The position numbers were made by a program, and so were the translations under genes. The notes beneath the pieces are model-generated. The model had not been told where the DNA came from. It saw nothing but the letters and a program-made list of their open reading frames with translations, and searched no databases. Of a stretch of 64,000 nucleotides of DNA, positions 36,051 through 44,035 are shown piece after piece. Within the stretch, counting starts at the first letter, position 1. The number at the start of each line of letters is the position of its first letter. Source of the stretch: an uncultured Lachnospiraceae bacterium (GTDB lineage: Bacteria; Bacillota; Clostridia; Lachnospirales; Lachnospiraceae); NCBI GenBank assembly GCA_910576975.1, contig CAJTJY010000018.1, forward strand, positions 1 to 64,000. Direction: 5' to 3'.

Positions 36051-36953
36051 TCAAAGCTTAATCCCAGCCAGCAGATCCCCAAGGCTGGTGGAAGCACTCT
36101 CATTGGAAATATATTCCTCTACTTCCTCGATCTTGTCCACGTCTATCATCTCTTCTTCTAACGCTTTCATGCTGAGGCTCACCTTATTGTCATTGGTGTT
36201 GAGAACCTTTACCTTTACTTTTTGACCTACGGTCAGCACCTCTGAAGGCTTCCCAATCCTTCTGTGTGATATCTGGGAAATATGCACTAACCCGCTAATC
36301 CCGTCTCCTAAATCCACAAAAGCCCCATAAGGCATCAATGATTCCACGGCGCCCTCTAACACGCTTCCTGGCACCATTCTGGCAATCTTGCGGTCATGCT
36401 CTTCCTGCTGCCTCTCTTTCAGAATCACCTTTGCTGAGAGCACCAGCTTCTTCCTGGACTCGTCTACTGTAATCACTCTGACTTGCACTTCTCGTCCCAG
36501 CCATTCCTCGGTAGCTTCCACATAAGATAAGTCCAGTTGGGAAGCTGGAATAAATCCCCGTATTCCCTCCACGTAGGCGACAACGCCGCTCGGCACGATG
36601 CCTGCAACCTTTACCGAAATCTCTGTGCCTTCTTCGAGGTATGTGCAAAGCTTCTCCCATGCCAGCACGTCGTTGGCTTCTTTCTTAGATAAAATAATAT
36701 TGCCCTCTCCATCATCTATCCGCATGACAGTAGCTTCAATCACATCCCCGGCATGTACTTCCTCCAATGCCTGGAAGCCAGGATCATTGCTGAGATCTTC
36801 TACCTTGATGATTCCCTGGGCATAATATTTTAAATCCAAGGTCACCTCTTCCTCTGTCACGGCAATCACCGTTCCAGAAATAATATCGCCTTCTTTGATT
36901 TTACGGAAAGACGCTTCCAGTTCATCCTTATAATCTTCCATAGTCTCTGCCAT
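36051..36953 (-). CDS. S1 RNA-binding domain protein (short ribosomal S1-like)
   Basis: A 300-residue protein with three S1/OB domains at about residues 19-88, 106-175 and 193-262, the last with YGAFVDLGDGISGLVHISQI, the most canonical. Firmicutes often carry such short S1-like proteins instead of the six-domain enterobacterial S1. It binds RNA and may aid translation. It is the first gene of the S1-transglycosylase-dut-PRTase run. Confidence 0.9.
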   Translation of the reverse strand: MAETMEDYKDELEASFRKIKEGDIISGTVIAVTEEEVTLDLKYYAQGIIKVEDLSNDPGFQALEEVHAGDVIEATVMRIDDGEGNIILSKKEANDVLAWEKLCTYLEEGTEISVKVAGIVPSGVVAYVEGIRGFIPASQLDLSYVEATEEWLGREVQVRVITVDESRKKLVLSAKVILKERQQEEHDRKIARMVPGSVLEGAVESLMPYGAFVDLGDGISGLVHISQISHRRIGKPSEVLTVGQKVKVKVLNTNDNKVSLSMKALEEEMIDVDKIEEVEEYISNESASTSLGDLLAGIKL

Positions 36954-37031
36954 AATTATCTCTCCTTTTCCGCCATAATTATTTTTATTTTACCAGAAAC
37001 CCAACGAAAATGCCAGAAAAATATCAACAAA

Positions 37032-38045
37032 TTATTCTGCGTCTCTCTTACTTTCTGCTACGGCTTGCATTTCATGCTGCCATCTAATCTGCTCTTTTAG
37101 AATCAATGAGTGCCAAATCAGCTCCTCTGCTTCCAAATCCTCTCTTCGCATGTCAACGGCTGTGATCTGGTGATTATCATAACTGGCATAGTAATAAATT
37201 CCTTTGTCAGCGTTACAACAGCAGCTATAAATAGTTACCTCGTATCCTCCGTCTTCTAGTTCGCAGCATCCCCGCTGCTGATCCACAGAATTAAGGATAT
37301 GAAAAAACTGGCTAACGCTTTCTGTCTCCCCTTCGCCAGAACTGGAATTCATCCTCACAAACGCAGCCCTTACAAACCTTGACTGAGAGGACAAGTCGCC
37401 CGGAAGCCCAATCGCTCCCATTCCCCGGCTGTATGCTTCAAGCTTTAGCCCTGCGGCAAACTTATTTTCCGCCGCCTTGGCTGACAGATGCATATAATTA
37501 CGCAAAGCCGACATTTGCATGTCAAAAGGTGGATTATTCGTCAGCACTCCCGCGGGATTATCATAGATTTTTCTTCCTTCTTCTACAAATTCCACGACGA
37601 TCGATGATTCACGGTCTGAGATCATCCAATGAAGCTGCGCGGCAGGCAACTGGTCCCGAAAGGGGGTGTTCCACAAATTAACCTGTTCCACTAAGCTTTT
37701 TGCCTCCTTTACATTAGAACATTGACCAAGAAGCCATGGAATCAATTCAAACTGGGCGATATTATCCTTTCCAACTTCTTTCTCTCTGTAAACTGCATTT
37801 CCCACAAAGTTTAATCCTGCCATGCCAAGCCCTTTTTCATTTACCGCCTCATAATACAGCGGATAATTCTCTGCTGCACATGCCATGCCGATCATCGCAT
37901 AATGCCTTGCCAGCGTCCCTTTGTCTCTGAAATACAAGGGATAATTCCTAGGGGTGACCAGTACTTTCTCCCTATAAGAAAAGTCATTATCTAATGTCCG
38001 TCCAAAATAAAAATCCTTCGTTTTGTAAGTTACTGCTGTGCACAT
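37032..38045 (-). CDS. Choloylglycine hydrolase family (bile salt hydrolase / penicillin acylase-like)
   Basis: A 337-residue Ntn hydrolase. The start is fixed by GGAGGCTT and by the family rule that Cys2 is the nucleophile after Met removal (MCTAVTYK); a seven-codon longer frame would hide it. Other active-site positions are present: Arg/Asp in FGRTLDNDF, Asn in TNNPPFDMQ, and Arg in SQSRFVRAAF. The family deconjugates bile salts or cleaves acyl amides such as penicillin V and AHLs; bile salt hydrolase fits the inferred gut lifestyle, but selectivity loops cannot be resolved by eye. Confidence 0.9.
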   Translation of the reverse strand: MCTAVTYKTKDFYFGRTLDNDFSYREKVLVTPRNYPLYFRDKGTLARHYAMIGMACAAENYPLYYEAVNEKGLGMAGLNFVGNAVYREKEVGKDNIAQFELIPWLLGQCSNVKEAKSLVEQVNLWNTPFRDQLPAAQLHWMISDRESSIVVEFVEEGRKIYDNPAGVLTNNPPFDMQMSALRNYMHLSAKAAENKFAAGLKLEAYSRGMGAIGLPGDLSSQSRFVRAAFVRMNSSSGEGETESVSQFFHILNSVDQQRGCCELEDGGYEVTIYSCCCNADKGIYYYASYDNHQITAVDMRREDLEAEELIWHSLILKEQIRWQHEMQAVAESKRDAE

Positions 38046-38209
38046 AAGCCTCCTTAAATATAACATGCAAAATACTCATAGCTGCATTCTTTCTTCGTGA
38101 TCCTTGCCAACGATATTTAAATAATATTCCTCAATTCCTCTATTTCGATACATGAAGCCAGTGTGCAAGCTTATTTGAAAATAGAACATTTACTTTGAAA
38201 GGGGATAAG

Positions 38210-38510
38210 ATGGAAAAACTGCTATATGTAATGATGATAAAAAGAGGAAAATCATTCAATAAAGTTACAAAAGCCGTAATCACCAGGCATGTGGAAAATC
38301 TAAAAAAATTAGATGGCGACGGAAAAATAGAACTTTGCGGCCCGCTTCAAAGGTTATCCTGGCGTTGCTGGCATGGTTATTTTTAAAACACAAAGCTATG
38401 AAGAAGCCGAAGCTTTGTGTCAGTTAGAACCACTCGTTGCTGAAGGCTATGCATCCTATGTGCTTTCGGTTCTACAAGTAGCTGACAAAGAAAATAACTA
38501 TTTATTGTAG
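38210..38510 (+). pseudogene. YCII-family protein interrupted by a +1 frameshift
   Basis: The first half reads MEKLLYVMMIKRGKSFNKVT and on to KLDGDGKIELCGPLQ; the frame then shifts and the second half resumes YPGVAGMVIFKTQSYEEAEA, ending in VADKENNYLL. Joined, this is a complete YCII protein of about 99 residues (CGPL-Q-GYPG...MVIFK...EA..L...DP-V-EGY). The shift is one extra A in CAAAGG near 38350. It could be a true mutation or a sequencing error in an A-run. AAAGGGGAT precedes the ATG. Confidence 0.85.
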
Positions 38511-38538
38511 GCAAAAAAACATTGCCCCGATCCGTCAT

Positions 38539-38808
38539 CTAAATCATCCAGGCGGCGTCTTCCTTGAACAGGATTTCCTTTCTAAGCTCCTCGTTTTCTC
38601 TTTTCAGTTTCAGCATCTCTTTCATGTTGTCATACTCTGTTTTTGTGTTGGGGCTTATCTGGCATTCTTCTTTGAATTCATTGCGCCAGCGATGGATGGT
38701 CTCTTTGGAAACGCCGTATTCCGTGGTGATGCTGTTCATGGTGCGGCCTTCCTCTGAACGGAGGCAAACAATCTTCTTTTTAAATTCAGGGGTGTAATTT
38801 TGCGGCAT
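38539..38808 (-). CDS. IS3-family OrfA transposase remnant
   Basis: An 89-residue helix-turn-helix protein: YTPEFKKKIVCLRSEEGRTM, SITTEYGVSKETIHRWRNEF and a C-terminal leucine-zipper ELRKEIL, as in IS3/IS150 OrfA. No OrfB integrase follows; the frame ends abruptly after AAWMI and gives way to non-coding sequence, so the IS is incomplete. It inserted beside the truncated secreted protein at 38869. Confidence 0.85.
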   Translation of the reverse strand: MPQNYTPEFKKKIVCLRSEEGRTMNSITTEYGVSKETIHRWRNEFKEECQISPNTKTEYDNMKEMLKLKRENEELRKEILFKEDAAWMI

Positions 38809-38868
38809 AATAAGTACCTCTTTTCCTTGTAGATTGATTATATCTTATTAGCCACTGCTGTTACAACT

Positions 38869-39105
38869 TTACTTTATCACAACATCGCCTTCCAATTGAG
38901 ACATGGAGATCGACCCCGCCTTACTGGGAACGGGTGTTTTGTCTCTCACGGGCACCGTCTCGGTCCCGCTCTTGGGCTCTCCATTCTCAGGGGGTGCAGC
39001 AAAGGCAGGAGTCGTGGAACACATACTCGCAGCCATGGCAAAAGACAAGCCAGCGCTTACAATCTTCTTCCAATTGCGCACTAAAAATGATTGTTTCATA
39101 AACAT
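38869..39105 (-). pseudogene. Truncated secreted protein (signal peptide only)
   Basis: A 78-residue frame with a strong Sec signal peptide (basic RNWKK, hydrophobic core SAGLSFAMAASMCS, cleavage after AFA) and only about 35 mature residues of low-complexity Pro/Lys/Glu before a stop that coincides with the IS3 remnant. Clostridial surface proteins often begin this way and run to several hundred residues, so this is probably the head of a gene broken by the IS. AGGAGGATCA precedes the start. Confidence 0.75.
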
Positions 39106-39137
39106 TGATCCTCCTTTTTGAATTTTGTAAATTATAT

Positions 39138-39164
39138 ATTACCGATTCAAAAATGAACGGTAAT
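39138..39164. promoter_or_regulatory. Operator-like palindrome upstream of the truncated secreted gene
   Basis: ATTACCGATTCAAAAATGAACGGTAAT: seven-base ends ATTACCG/CGGTAAT plus inner TTCA/TGAA around an AAAA centre. It lies about 33 bases upstream of the start, typical for a repressor site. The surrounding 150 bases are very AT-rich and hold no gene. Confidence 0.5.
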
Positions 39165-39269
39165 TTTGATTCCATTCTAAAATGAATTATTTATAAATCG
39201 GAGAAAATATCTTAAATTATCAATCAAATTTTTCACATTATATCATTAAATTTTATTTTTAATTAAAAA

Positions 39270-39310
39270 GCTGCTGACGGAATTCAGACCCATGACCTCC
39301 GCACTACCAA
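39270..39310 (-). repeat. Partial copy of the tRNA-Thr 3' half (att-like)
   Basis: These 41 bases match 37 of 41 bases of 39684-39724, the 3' half of the intact tRNA-Thr, in the same orientation, ending in the anticodon loop. A 3'-half tRNA duplicate 400 bases from the intact gene is the usual scar of tRNA-targeted integration. The four differences disrupt T-stem pairing, so it has decayed. Confidence 0.8.
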
Positions 39311-39397
39311 GAAGCTCGTTTTTCGGTCTTGACGCAATAAGCGTTTCACACCCTCGTCTGATATTTCTTTTAGTGTTTTTGTGGCAGTAGTAGCCAT
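39284..39397 (-). CDS. 37-codon ORF reading into the tRNA-Thr copy
   Basis: A short frame starts MATTATKTLKEISDEGVKRL after AAAGGAG at good spacing and ends within the partial tRNA copy. The N-terminal half looks like a genuine protein start and the last dozen residues (VVRRSWV) are tRNA-derived, as expected if an integrated element's gene was cut at its att site. Family unknown. Confidence 0.45.
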   Translation of the reverse strand: MATTATKTLKEISDEGVKRLLRQDRKTSFLVVRRSWV

Positions 39398-39435
39398 GAC
39401 TCGTTTTACTCCTTTCTTGAATTATTCATAAACGC

Positions 39436-39488
39436 AAAAAAAGAGCCAGATGTCCTACGGTGACCACTGCCACTTGACATTCTCGCTC
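39436..39488 (-). terminator. Terminator-like hairpin in the att-flanked remnant
   Basis: Minus-strand AGCGAGAATGTC and GACATCTGGCT pair imperfectly around a GTGGCAGTGGTCACC sub-hairpin, followed by seven T. It lies about 40 bases upstream of the 37-codon ORF, the arrangement of an attenuator. The rest of 39489-39648 shows no gene I can support. Confidence 0.5.
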
Positions 39489-39648
39489 TACAAGCAATTT
39501 GCCCGCTTTCTCGAGGAAAGAACCACATATAAATATTAAACCGGCTGACATATAGGCTATTCAGGGAATTGGAACCTATTTCGCATGATGATAACCAAAC
39601 TCTAACAAATCCATAAGTCAGAACACTATTAATCACCACGCAATAATA

Positions 39649-39674
39649 TCAAAAGCCCTGACTATTCAGGGCTT
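39649..39674 (-). terminator. tRNA-Thr terminator
   Basis: Minus-strand AAGCCCTGAATAGTCAGGGCTTTTG: a perfect AGCCCTGA/TCAGGGCT stem with a T run, 9 bases after the tRNA 3' end. Confidence 0.85.
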
Positions 39675-39682
39675 CTGCATCA

Positions 39683-39755
39683 AGCTGCTGACGGGAATCG
39701 GACCCGTGACCTCCGCACTACCAATGCGACGCTCTACCGACTGAGCCACAGCAGC
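39683..39755 (-). tRNA. tRNA-Thr (anticodon GGT)
   Basis: Cloverleaf on the minus strand: acceptor GCTGCTG/CAGCAGC, D arm GCTC..GAGC, anticodon stem TCGCA/TGCGG with loop TTGGTAG (anticodon GGT), T arm ACGGG TCCGATT CCCGT, discriminator T. CCA is not encoded. 73 bases. Confidence 0.95.
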
Positions 39756-39786
39756 ATTCTCGGTTATTGCTCCAACCGACTCGTCC

Positions 39787-39815
39787 AATATACTATATCT
39801 TTCTCTGTTTGTCAA
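39787..39815 (-). promoter_or_regulatory. tRNA-Thr promoter
   Basis: Minus-strand TTGACA (39810-39815), 17-base spacer, TATATT (39787-39792), about 30 bases upstream of the tRNA. Confidence 0.8.
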
Positions 39816-39822
39816 TATTATT

Positions 39823-40437
39823 TTACACTTTTTTTAAAAATTTTCCCCGGATCCGCTGCAAGGCATTATCAATAGCCTTGGGCTCTTTCTCCAAAACTTC
39901 CGCAATCCGTCGGTAATTCATCCCCTGAAGATGAAGCTGCAGTACCTGCTGCTCCAAGCCGCTGAGATTCTTCCTCAGCTTTTCCTGGATAGCCCTGGCG
40001 TTTTCCTGGTCGATCAAAAGCTGTTCTGGATTGACATTCTCAAAAGATTCCAACAAATCCAAAAACGTATCTTCCCCCTCCTGCCCCAGTTGCGCATTCA
40101 GGGAAATATATGTATTCAATGGCTGATGTTTCTTACGCTGGGACGCTTCCACCGCATGGTAAATCTGTCTGGTGATGCAAAGATCTGCAAAACGGTAAAA
40201 AGACGCATCCTGTTCCAGTCGAAAATCGCGGATCGCCTTAAATAACCCGATCATGCCCTCCTGAATCAAGTCATCCGTATCTCCCCCAGTTAAGTACATG
40301 GCATTGGCACGCTTGCGCACCAAGTTCTTATACTTATTCATGATGTAATCAGTAACTTCCTCTCTGCCGTCCCTCAAAAGCCCAATCAATAGCTCGTCTG
40401 TCTCTTTCTGAAAATCGATCTCATTTTGCAAAGTCAT
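39823..40437 (-). CDS. sigH: RNA polymerase sigma-H-type factor
   Basis: A 204-residue sigma-70-family factor. Region 2 shows DDLIQEGMIGLFKAIRDF, region 4 shows LSGLEQQVLQLHLQGMNYRR plus IAEVLEKEPKAIDNALQRIR. Length and position downstream of cysE-cysS-mrnC-rlmB match SigH/Spo0H of Bacillus, the early-sporulation and stationary-phase sigma. The start is the ATG after CAGGGGAA; a 59-codon upstream extension overlaps rlmB and is not protein-like. In Bacillus a yacP (rae1) gene separates rlmB and sigH; here it is absent. Confidence 0.9.
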   Translation of the reverse strand: MTLQNEIDFQKETDELLIGLLRDGREEVTDYIMNKYKNLVRKRANAMYLTGGDTDDLIQEGMIGLFKAIRDFRLEQDASFYRFADLCITRQIYHAVEASQRKKHQPLNTYISLNAQLGQEGEDTFLDLLESFENVNPEQLLIDQENARAIQEKLRKNLSGLEQQVLQLHLQGMNYRRIAEVLEKEPKAIDNALQRIRGKFLKKV

Positions 40438-40558
40438 TTCCCCTGTCTGATAAAAGAATCCCGCCAGGCAGGAGGTTCCGCCGAAGTGTGAATTACATAT
40501 TTCGAACAAAGAACCATCTTCTCCTCCACTAGCAGCATCCTGTCCTAATAGCGCAATG

Positions 40559-41296
40559 TTAGATTCTCTGGCGCACAATTTCATAGGCGAGCACTCCGGC
40601 AGCCACAGAAGCATTCAAAGAGTCAATGTCTCCCGCCATGGGAATCGCAGCCGTAAAATCACAGTTTTCCCTGACTAGCTTGCTTACGCCGTCTCCCTCA
40701 CTGCCGATCACCAGCCCGATAGGTCCTTTTAAATTGAGCTGATACATGACAGTGCCGCTCATATCTGCACAGACAAACCATATTCCCCGCTCTTTTAACT
40801 CCTGAATCGTCTTGGTAAGGTTTGTAACCTTTGCCACTGGCGTATAATTTAACGCTCCAGCAGAAGCTTTGACCACTGTGGAAGTAAGCCCGGCAGCCCT
40901 GCGCTTGGGAATGATCACCCCATGAGCCCCGGCAAGATTCGCCGTACGGATAATCGCCCCCAAATTATGTGGATCCTCTATATTGTCAAGCAAAATCAAA
41001 AAAGGATCCTCTCTTTTTTCATCCGCAGCCTTGAGCATGTCCTCCACCTGCGCATATTCATAAGCAGCTGCATAAGCAATCACGCCCTGGTGCTTTCTCG
41101 TCTCTGACATCTGGTCAAGGCGCTCTTTCGACACATAATTAATAATCGTATCGTGCTTCTTCGCCTCCCGGATAATCGACCGCACTGGCCCGTCTTGGCA
41201 GCCATCCAGCACAAACAGCTTATCTATAGATTTTCCAGAACGAAATGCTTCCAAAACCGCATTTCTTCCCTCTATTGTCAGTTCTTCGTATCTCAA
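40559..41296 (-). CDS. rlmB: 23S rRNA (guanosine-2'-O-)-methyltransferase RlmB / TrmH-family SPOUT
   Basis: A 245-residue SpoU-type 2'-O-methyltransferase. N-terminal substrate-binding domain (IEGRNAVLEAFRSGKSIDKL); the three SPOUT motifs are LDNIEDPHNLGAIIRTANLAG, GLVIGSEGDGVSKLV and IPMAGDIDSLNASVAAGVLAY. The start overlaps the mrnC stop by four bases. Confidence 0.93.
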   Translation of the reverse strand: MRYEELTIEGRNAVLEAFRSGKSIDKLFVLDGCQDGPVRSIIREAKKHDTIINYVSKERLDQMSETRKHQGVIAYAAAYEYAQVEDMLKAADEKREDPFLILLDNIEDPHNLGAIIRTANLAGAHGVIIPKRRAAGLTSTVVKASAGALNYTPVAKVTNLTKTIQELKERGIWFVCADMSGTVMYQLNLKGPIGLVIGSEGDGVSKLVRENCDFTAAIPMAGDIDSLNASVAAGVLAYEIVRQRI

Positions 41297-41733
41297 TTAC
41301 TTGCTCCTTTCCCGGTTTTCTGAAATCCCATTAGAATCAGCTCCATGATCCGCTCCATGCGGTCATCCAAATACAAATATCCCATCAGCGCTTCAAACCC
41401 CGTAGCCCTGCGGTAATCTCCCATCGTCGCATTCTTGGCAATGGTAGGAGACTTTGCATTTCTGCCGCGCTTATACACTGCCTCCTCTTCCTCAGTCAGT
41501 TCTGGCAACAGCGCCTGGATTAATTCCGACTGGGCATGTGCCTTGACCAGCTGGCTTGCACGCTTGTGCAGGTTATTTACATGCGTGTTTCCTTCCCCTA
41601 CCACCATGGAACGGATCACAAGGTCATAGATGCTGTCCCCGATATAGGCAAGCACCAGCGGGGAATAACTGCAAAGCTCTGGCGGCTCTTTGCCAAATTT
41701 CTTTAAAATATATGCATTTATGCCCTTTTCCAT
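41293..41733 (-). CDS. mrnC: Mini-ribonuclease III
   Basis: A 146-residue RNase III catalytic domain without a dsRNA-binding domain, as in MrnC, which matures 23S rRNA ends. SPLVLAYIGDSIYDLVIRS holds the signature acidic residues, with a second set in FEALMGYLYL. The start overlaps the cysS stop by 16 bases. Confidence 0.95.
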   Translation of the reverse strand: MEKGINAYILKKFGKEPPELCSYSPLVLAYIGDSIYDLVIRSMVVGEGNTHVNNLHKRASQLVKAHAQSELIQALLPELTEEEEAVYKRGRNAKSPTIAKNATMGDYRRATGFEALMGYLYLDDRMERIMELILMGFQKTGKGASN

Positions 41734-43124
41734 TTTACCCCTTCTCTGGTATCTTCCAAGATAATTCCTTTTTCCAACAGTATTTCCCGGATTTCATCGG
41801 CACGGGCAAAATTTTTCTCTTTCCTTGCCGCCTTTCGTTCCGCTATCAGGCTTTCAATTTCCTCGTCTAAAATCTCTTGCTTCTTCTCAAGCAAGAGCCC
41901 CAGAATATCGCAAAGCTGCTTCAGGCGCATTGACAACTTCTCCAAAAATTGCTGGGAGCTATCCTGTGACACATTGGTATTGCAGAATTTTACCAGTTCA
42001 AAGACTGCTGAAATAGCGTCTGCGGTATTGAAATCGTCGTCCATCGCAGCTTCAAATTTGTCAACGAATGCGCTGCTCTCGTTCCAATGCCTGGATTCTG
42101 CCTCCGTCATAGCCGCCTGCTTGCTATTGTTCTTCAAGTGCTCAAGGTTTTCTGCTGCGTTTAAAATACGCTCCAACCCATTTTTCGCAGCTTCCATCAA
42201 TTCCGCGCTGAAATTGAGGGGGCTTCTGTAATGAGCGCTGAGCATGAAGAACCGCAGCACCTGAAGGTCATATTTCTCACTGATTTCCCTGACTGTAAAG
42301 AAATTCCCCAAAGACTTAGACATTTTTTTATTGTCAATATTTAAAAATCCGTTGTGCAGCCAATACTTGGCAAACGCCGATCCATTGCACGCCTCGCTCT
42401 GGGCAATCTCATTTTCATGATGTGGAAAGATCAAGTCTTCCCCGCCGGCATGGATGTCGATCTCGTCTCCCAAATATTTCTTTGCCATAACCGAGCACTC
42501 AATATGCCAGCCTGGCCTTCCCTGGCACCAAGGAGATTCCCAGTATGGCTCCCCCTCTTTCTTTGGCTTCCACAATACGAAATCAAGAGAATCCTCTTTT
42601 CCTTCCCCGGTGACCTTGATCTCCCGGTGTCCTGCCTGAAGGTCGTCAAGATTCTTATGGGACAGCTTGCCATATTCTTCAAACTTGCGGGTACGGAAAT
42701 ACACCGTTCCATCCACCGCCGGATAGGCAAACCCTTTGTCAATCAGGATGGAAATCATTTGAAGCATGCCGTCAATCTCCTGCGTGGCAAGCGGATGCAT
42801 TGTCGCAGGTCTCACATTCAAGCCCGCCATGTCTTTTTTGCACTCCTCAATATAACGGGAAGAAATCTCCTTGGCCGAAACGCCTTCCTCCACCGCCTTT
42901 TTGATAATCTTATCATCCACATCCGTAAAATTAGACACAAAGTTCACCTCATACCCCTTATATTCCAGGTATCGGCGCACCGTGTCAAATACGATCATTG
43001 GCCTGGCGTTTCCAATATGAATCAAATTGTACACGGTAGGACCGCAGACATACATTTTCACCTTTCGCTCTTCCAGAGGTACAAATGTTTCTTTCTTTCT
43101 GTTTAATGTATTGTAAACTTTCAT
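41718..43124 (-). CDS. cysS: Cysteine--tRNA ligase
   Basis: A 468-residue class I synthetase. The HIGH-type motif is NLIHIGNARP, KMSKS is at NKKMSKSLGNFF, and zinc ligands include Cys28 (CGPTVYN), CSVMAKKY and HHENEIAQSEA. Full length. Downstream of cysE by 21 bases, coupling cysteine synthesis and charging as in Bacillus. No T-box is evident before cysE. Confidence 0.97.
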   Translation of the reverse strand: MKVYNTLNRKKETFVPLEERKVKMYVCGPTVYNLIHIGNARPMIVFDTVRRYLEYKGYEVNFVSNFTDVDDKIIKKAVEEGVSAKEISSRYIEECKKDMAGLNVRPATMHPLATQEIDGMLQMISILIDKGFAYPAVDGTVYFRTRKFEEYGKLSHKNLDDLQAGHREIKVTGEGKEDSLDFVLWKPKKEGEPYWESPWCQGRPGWHIECSVMAKKYLGDEIDIHAGGEDLIFPHHENEIAQSEACNGSAFAKYWLHNGFLNIDNKKMSKSLGNFFTVREISEKYDLQVLRFFMLSAHYRSPLNFSAELMEAAKNGLERILNAAENLEHLKNNSKQAAMTEAESRHWNESSAFVDKFEAAMDDDFNTADAISAVFELVKFCNTNVSQDSSQQFLEKLSMRLKQLCDILGLLLEKKQEILDEEIESLIAERKAARKEKNFARADEIREILLEKGIILEDTREGVKWKRA

Positions 43125-43145
43125 GTATTCCTCCTGCTTTTTCCT

Positions 43146-43823
43146 CTATTCTTCTTTGGGACAATTATTACAGCGCAGCTTGCGAATCTCTTTCTCCAAA
43201 TCAATGATCCGGTTGCACAGAGCAGAATTCTCATGCTGCAAAAGCGTAATATCCTCCATCACCGGATCTGGAAGATGCACCTGGTCCATATCGCTCCTGG
43301 GCACTTTTACATTGTCCCGTTTCACGATTCTTCCTGGCACGCCTACGACAGTACAATTGGGCGGAACCTCTTCAAGCACTACGCTTCCTGCTCCAATCTT
43401 GCTATTCTCCCCGACCGTAAAGGAGCCGATGACTTTCGCCCCGGCGCTCACCATCACGTTGTCACAAAGCGTAGGGTGACGTTTCCCTGTTTCTTTCCCC
43501 GTGCCGCCCAGGGTCACCCCCTGGTAGAGTGTTACATTATCACCGATAATGGTTGTCTCCCCGATAATCACGCCGCTTCCATGGTCAATAAAAAAACCTT
43601 TCCCAATCACCGCTCCTGGATGAATCTCAATCCCGGTTTTCCTGGCTGCTTTCTGGGAAATCCGCCTTGCGCGGAAATAGCGTCCTTTTAAATACTGACG
43701 GTGTGCTCTGCGGTAACTTAGCATCACCCTAAAGCTTGGATACAGCAAGACCTCCATCGGGGACTTAATTGCAGGATCCCGTTCACGGATAATCTCATAT
43801 TCTTCTTTTATTTGCCGAAACAT
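43146..43823 (-). CDS. cysE: Serine O-acetyltransferase
   Basis: A 225-residue CysE that makes O-acetylserine for cysteine synthesis. The left-handed beta-helix is visible from GIEIHPGAVIGKGFFIDHGS to GVTLGGTGKETGKRHPTL, with the catalytic His in this region. The start is the ATG with AGGA 7 bases upstream. The C-terminal tail is longer than usual, with a Cys pair (RCNNCPK) like those of Lachnospiraceae homologues. Confidence 0.95.
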   Translation of the reverse strand: MFRQIKEEYEIIRERDPAIKSPMEVLLYPSFRVMLSYRRAHRQYLKGRYFRARRISQKAARKTGIEIHPGAVIGKGFFIDHGSGVIIGETTIIGDNVTLYQGVTLGGTGKETGKRHPTLCDNVMVSAGAKVIGSFTVGENSKIGAGSVVLEEVPPNCTVVGVPGRIVKRDNVKVPRSDMDQVHLPDPVMEDITLLQHENSALCNRIIDLEKEIRKLRCNNCPKEE

Positions 43824-43916
43824 TCCCATTTCCTGAACGCTTCCTTTCTCGGGCAATCTCCTACTGCCTGACGCCAAAAGACAAACAGCGGCAACTCCAT
43901 CTTCTTATTCAAGGTT

Positions 43917-43945
43917 AGTTTATGCAGAAACTTTCATTTTGTCAA
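43917..43945 (-). promoter_or_regulatory. Promoter of the cysE-cysS-mrnC-rlmB-sigH operon
   Basis: Minus-strand TTGACA (43940-43945), 17-base spacer, TAAACT (43917-43922), about 95 bases upstream of the cysE start. Confidence 0.8.
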
Positions 43946-44035
43946 TAAGAAAAATCCATCCCTGCCAGGTTTCTTGCTGCAGAATGCGTCGTCCTTGCGC
44001 CTAGGACGTTTTCATCATCAACAATAAGCCTCGCA

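Noticed and set aside
39406..39639. 77-codon minus-strand frame in the tRNA-Thr remnant
   Set aside because: It runs through the terminator-like hairpin, has no ribosome binding site and no protein-like composition.
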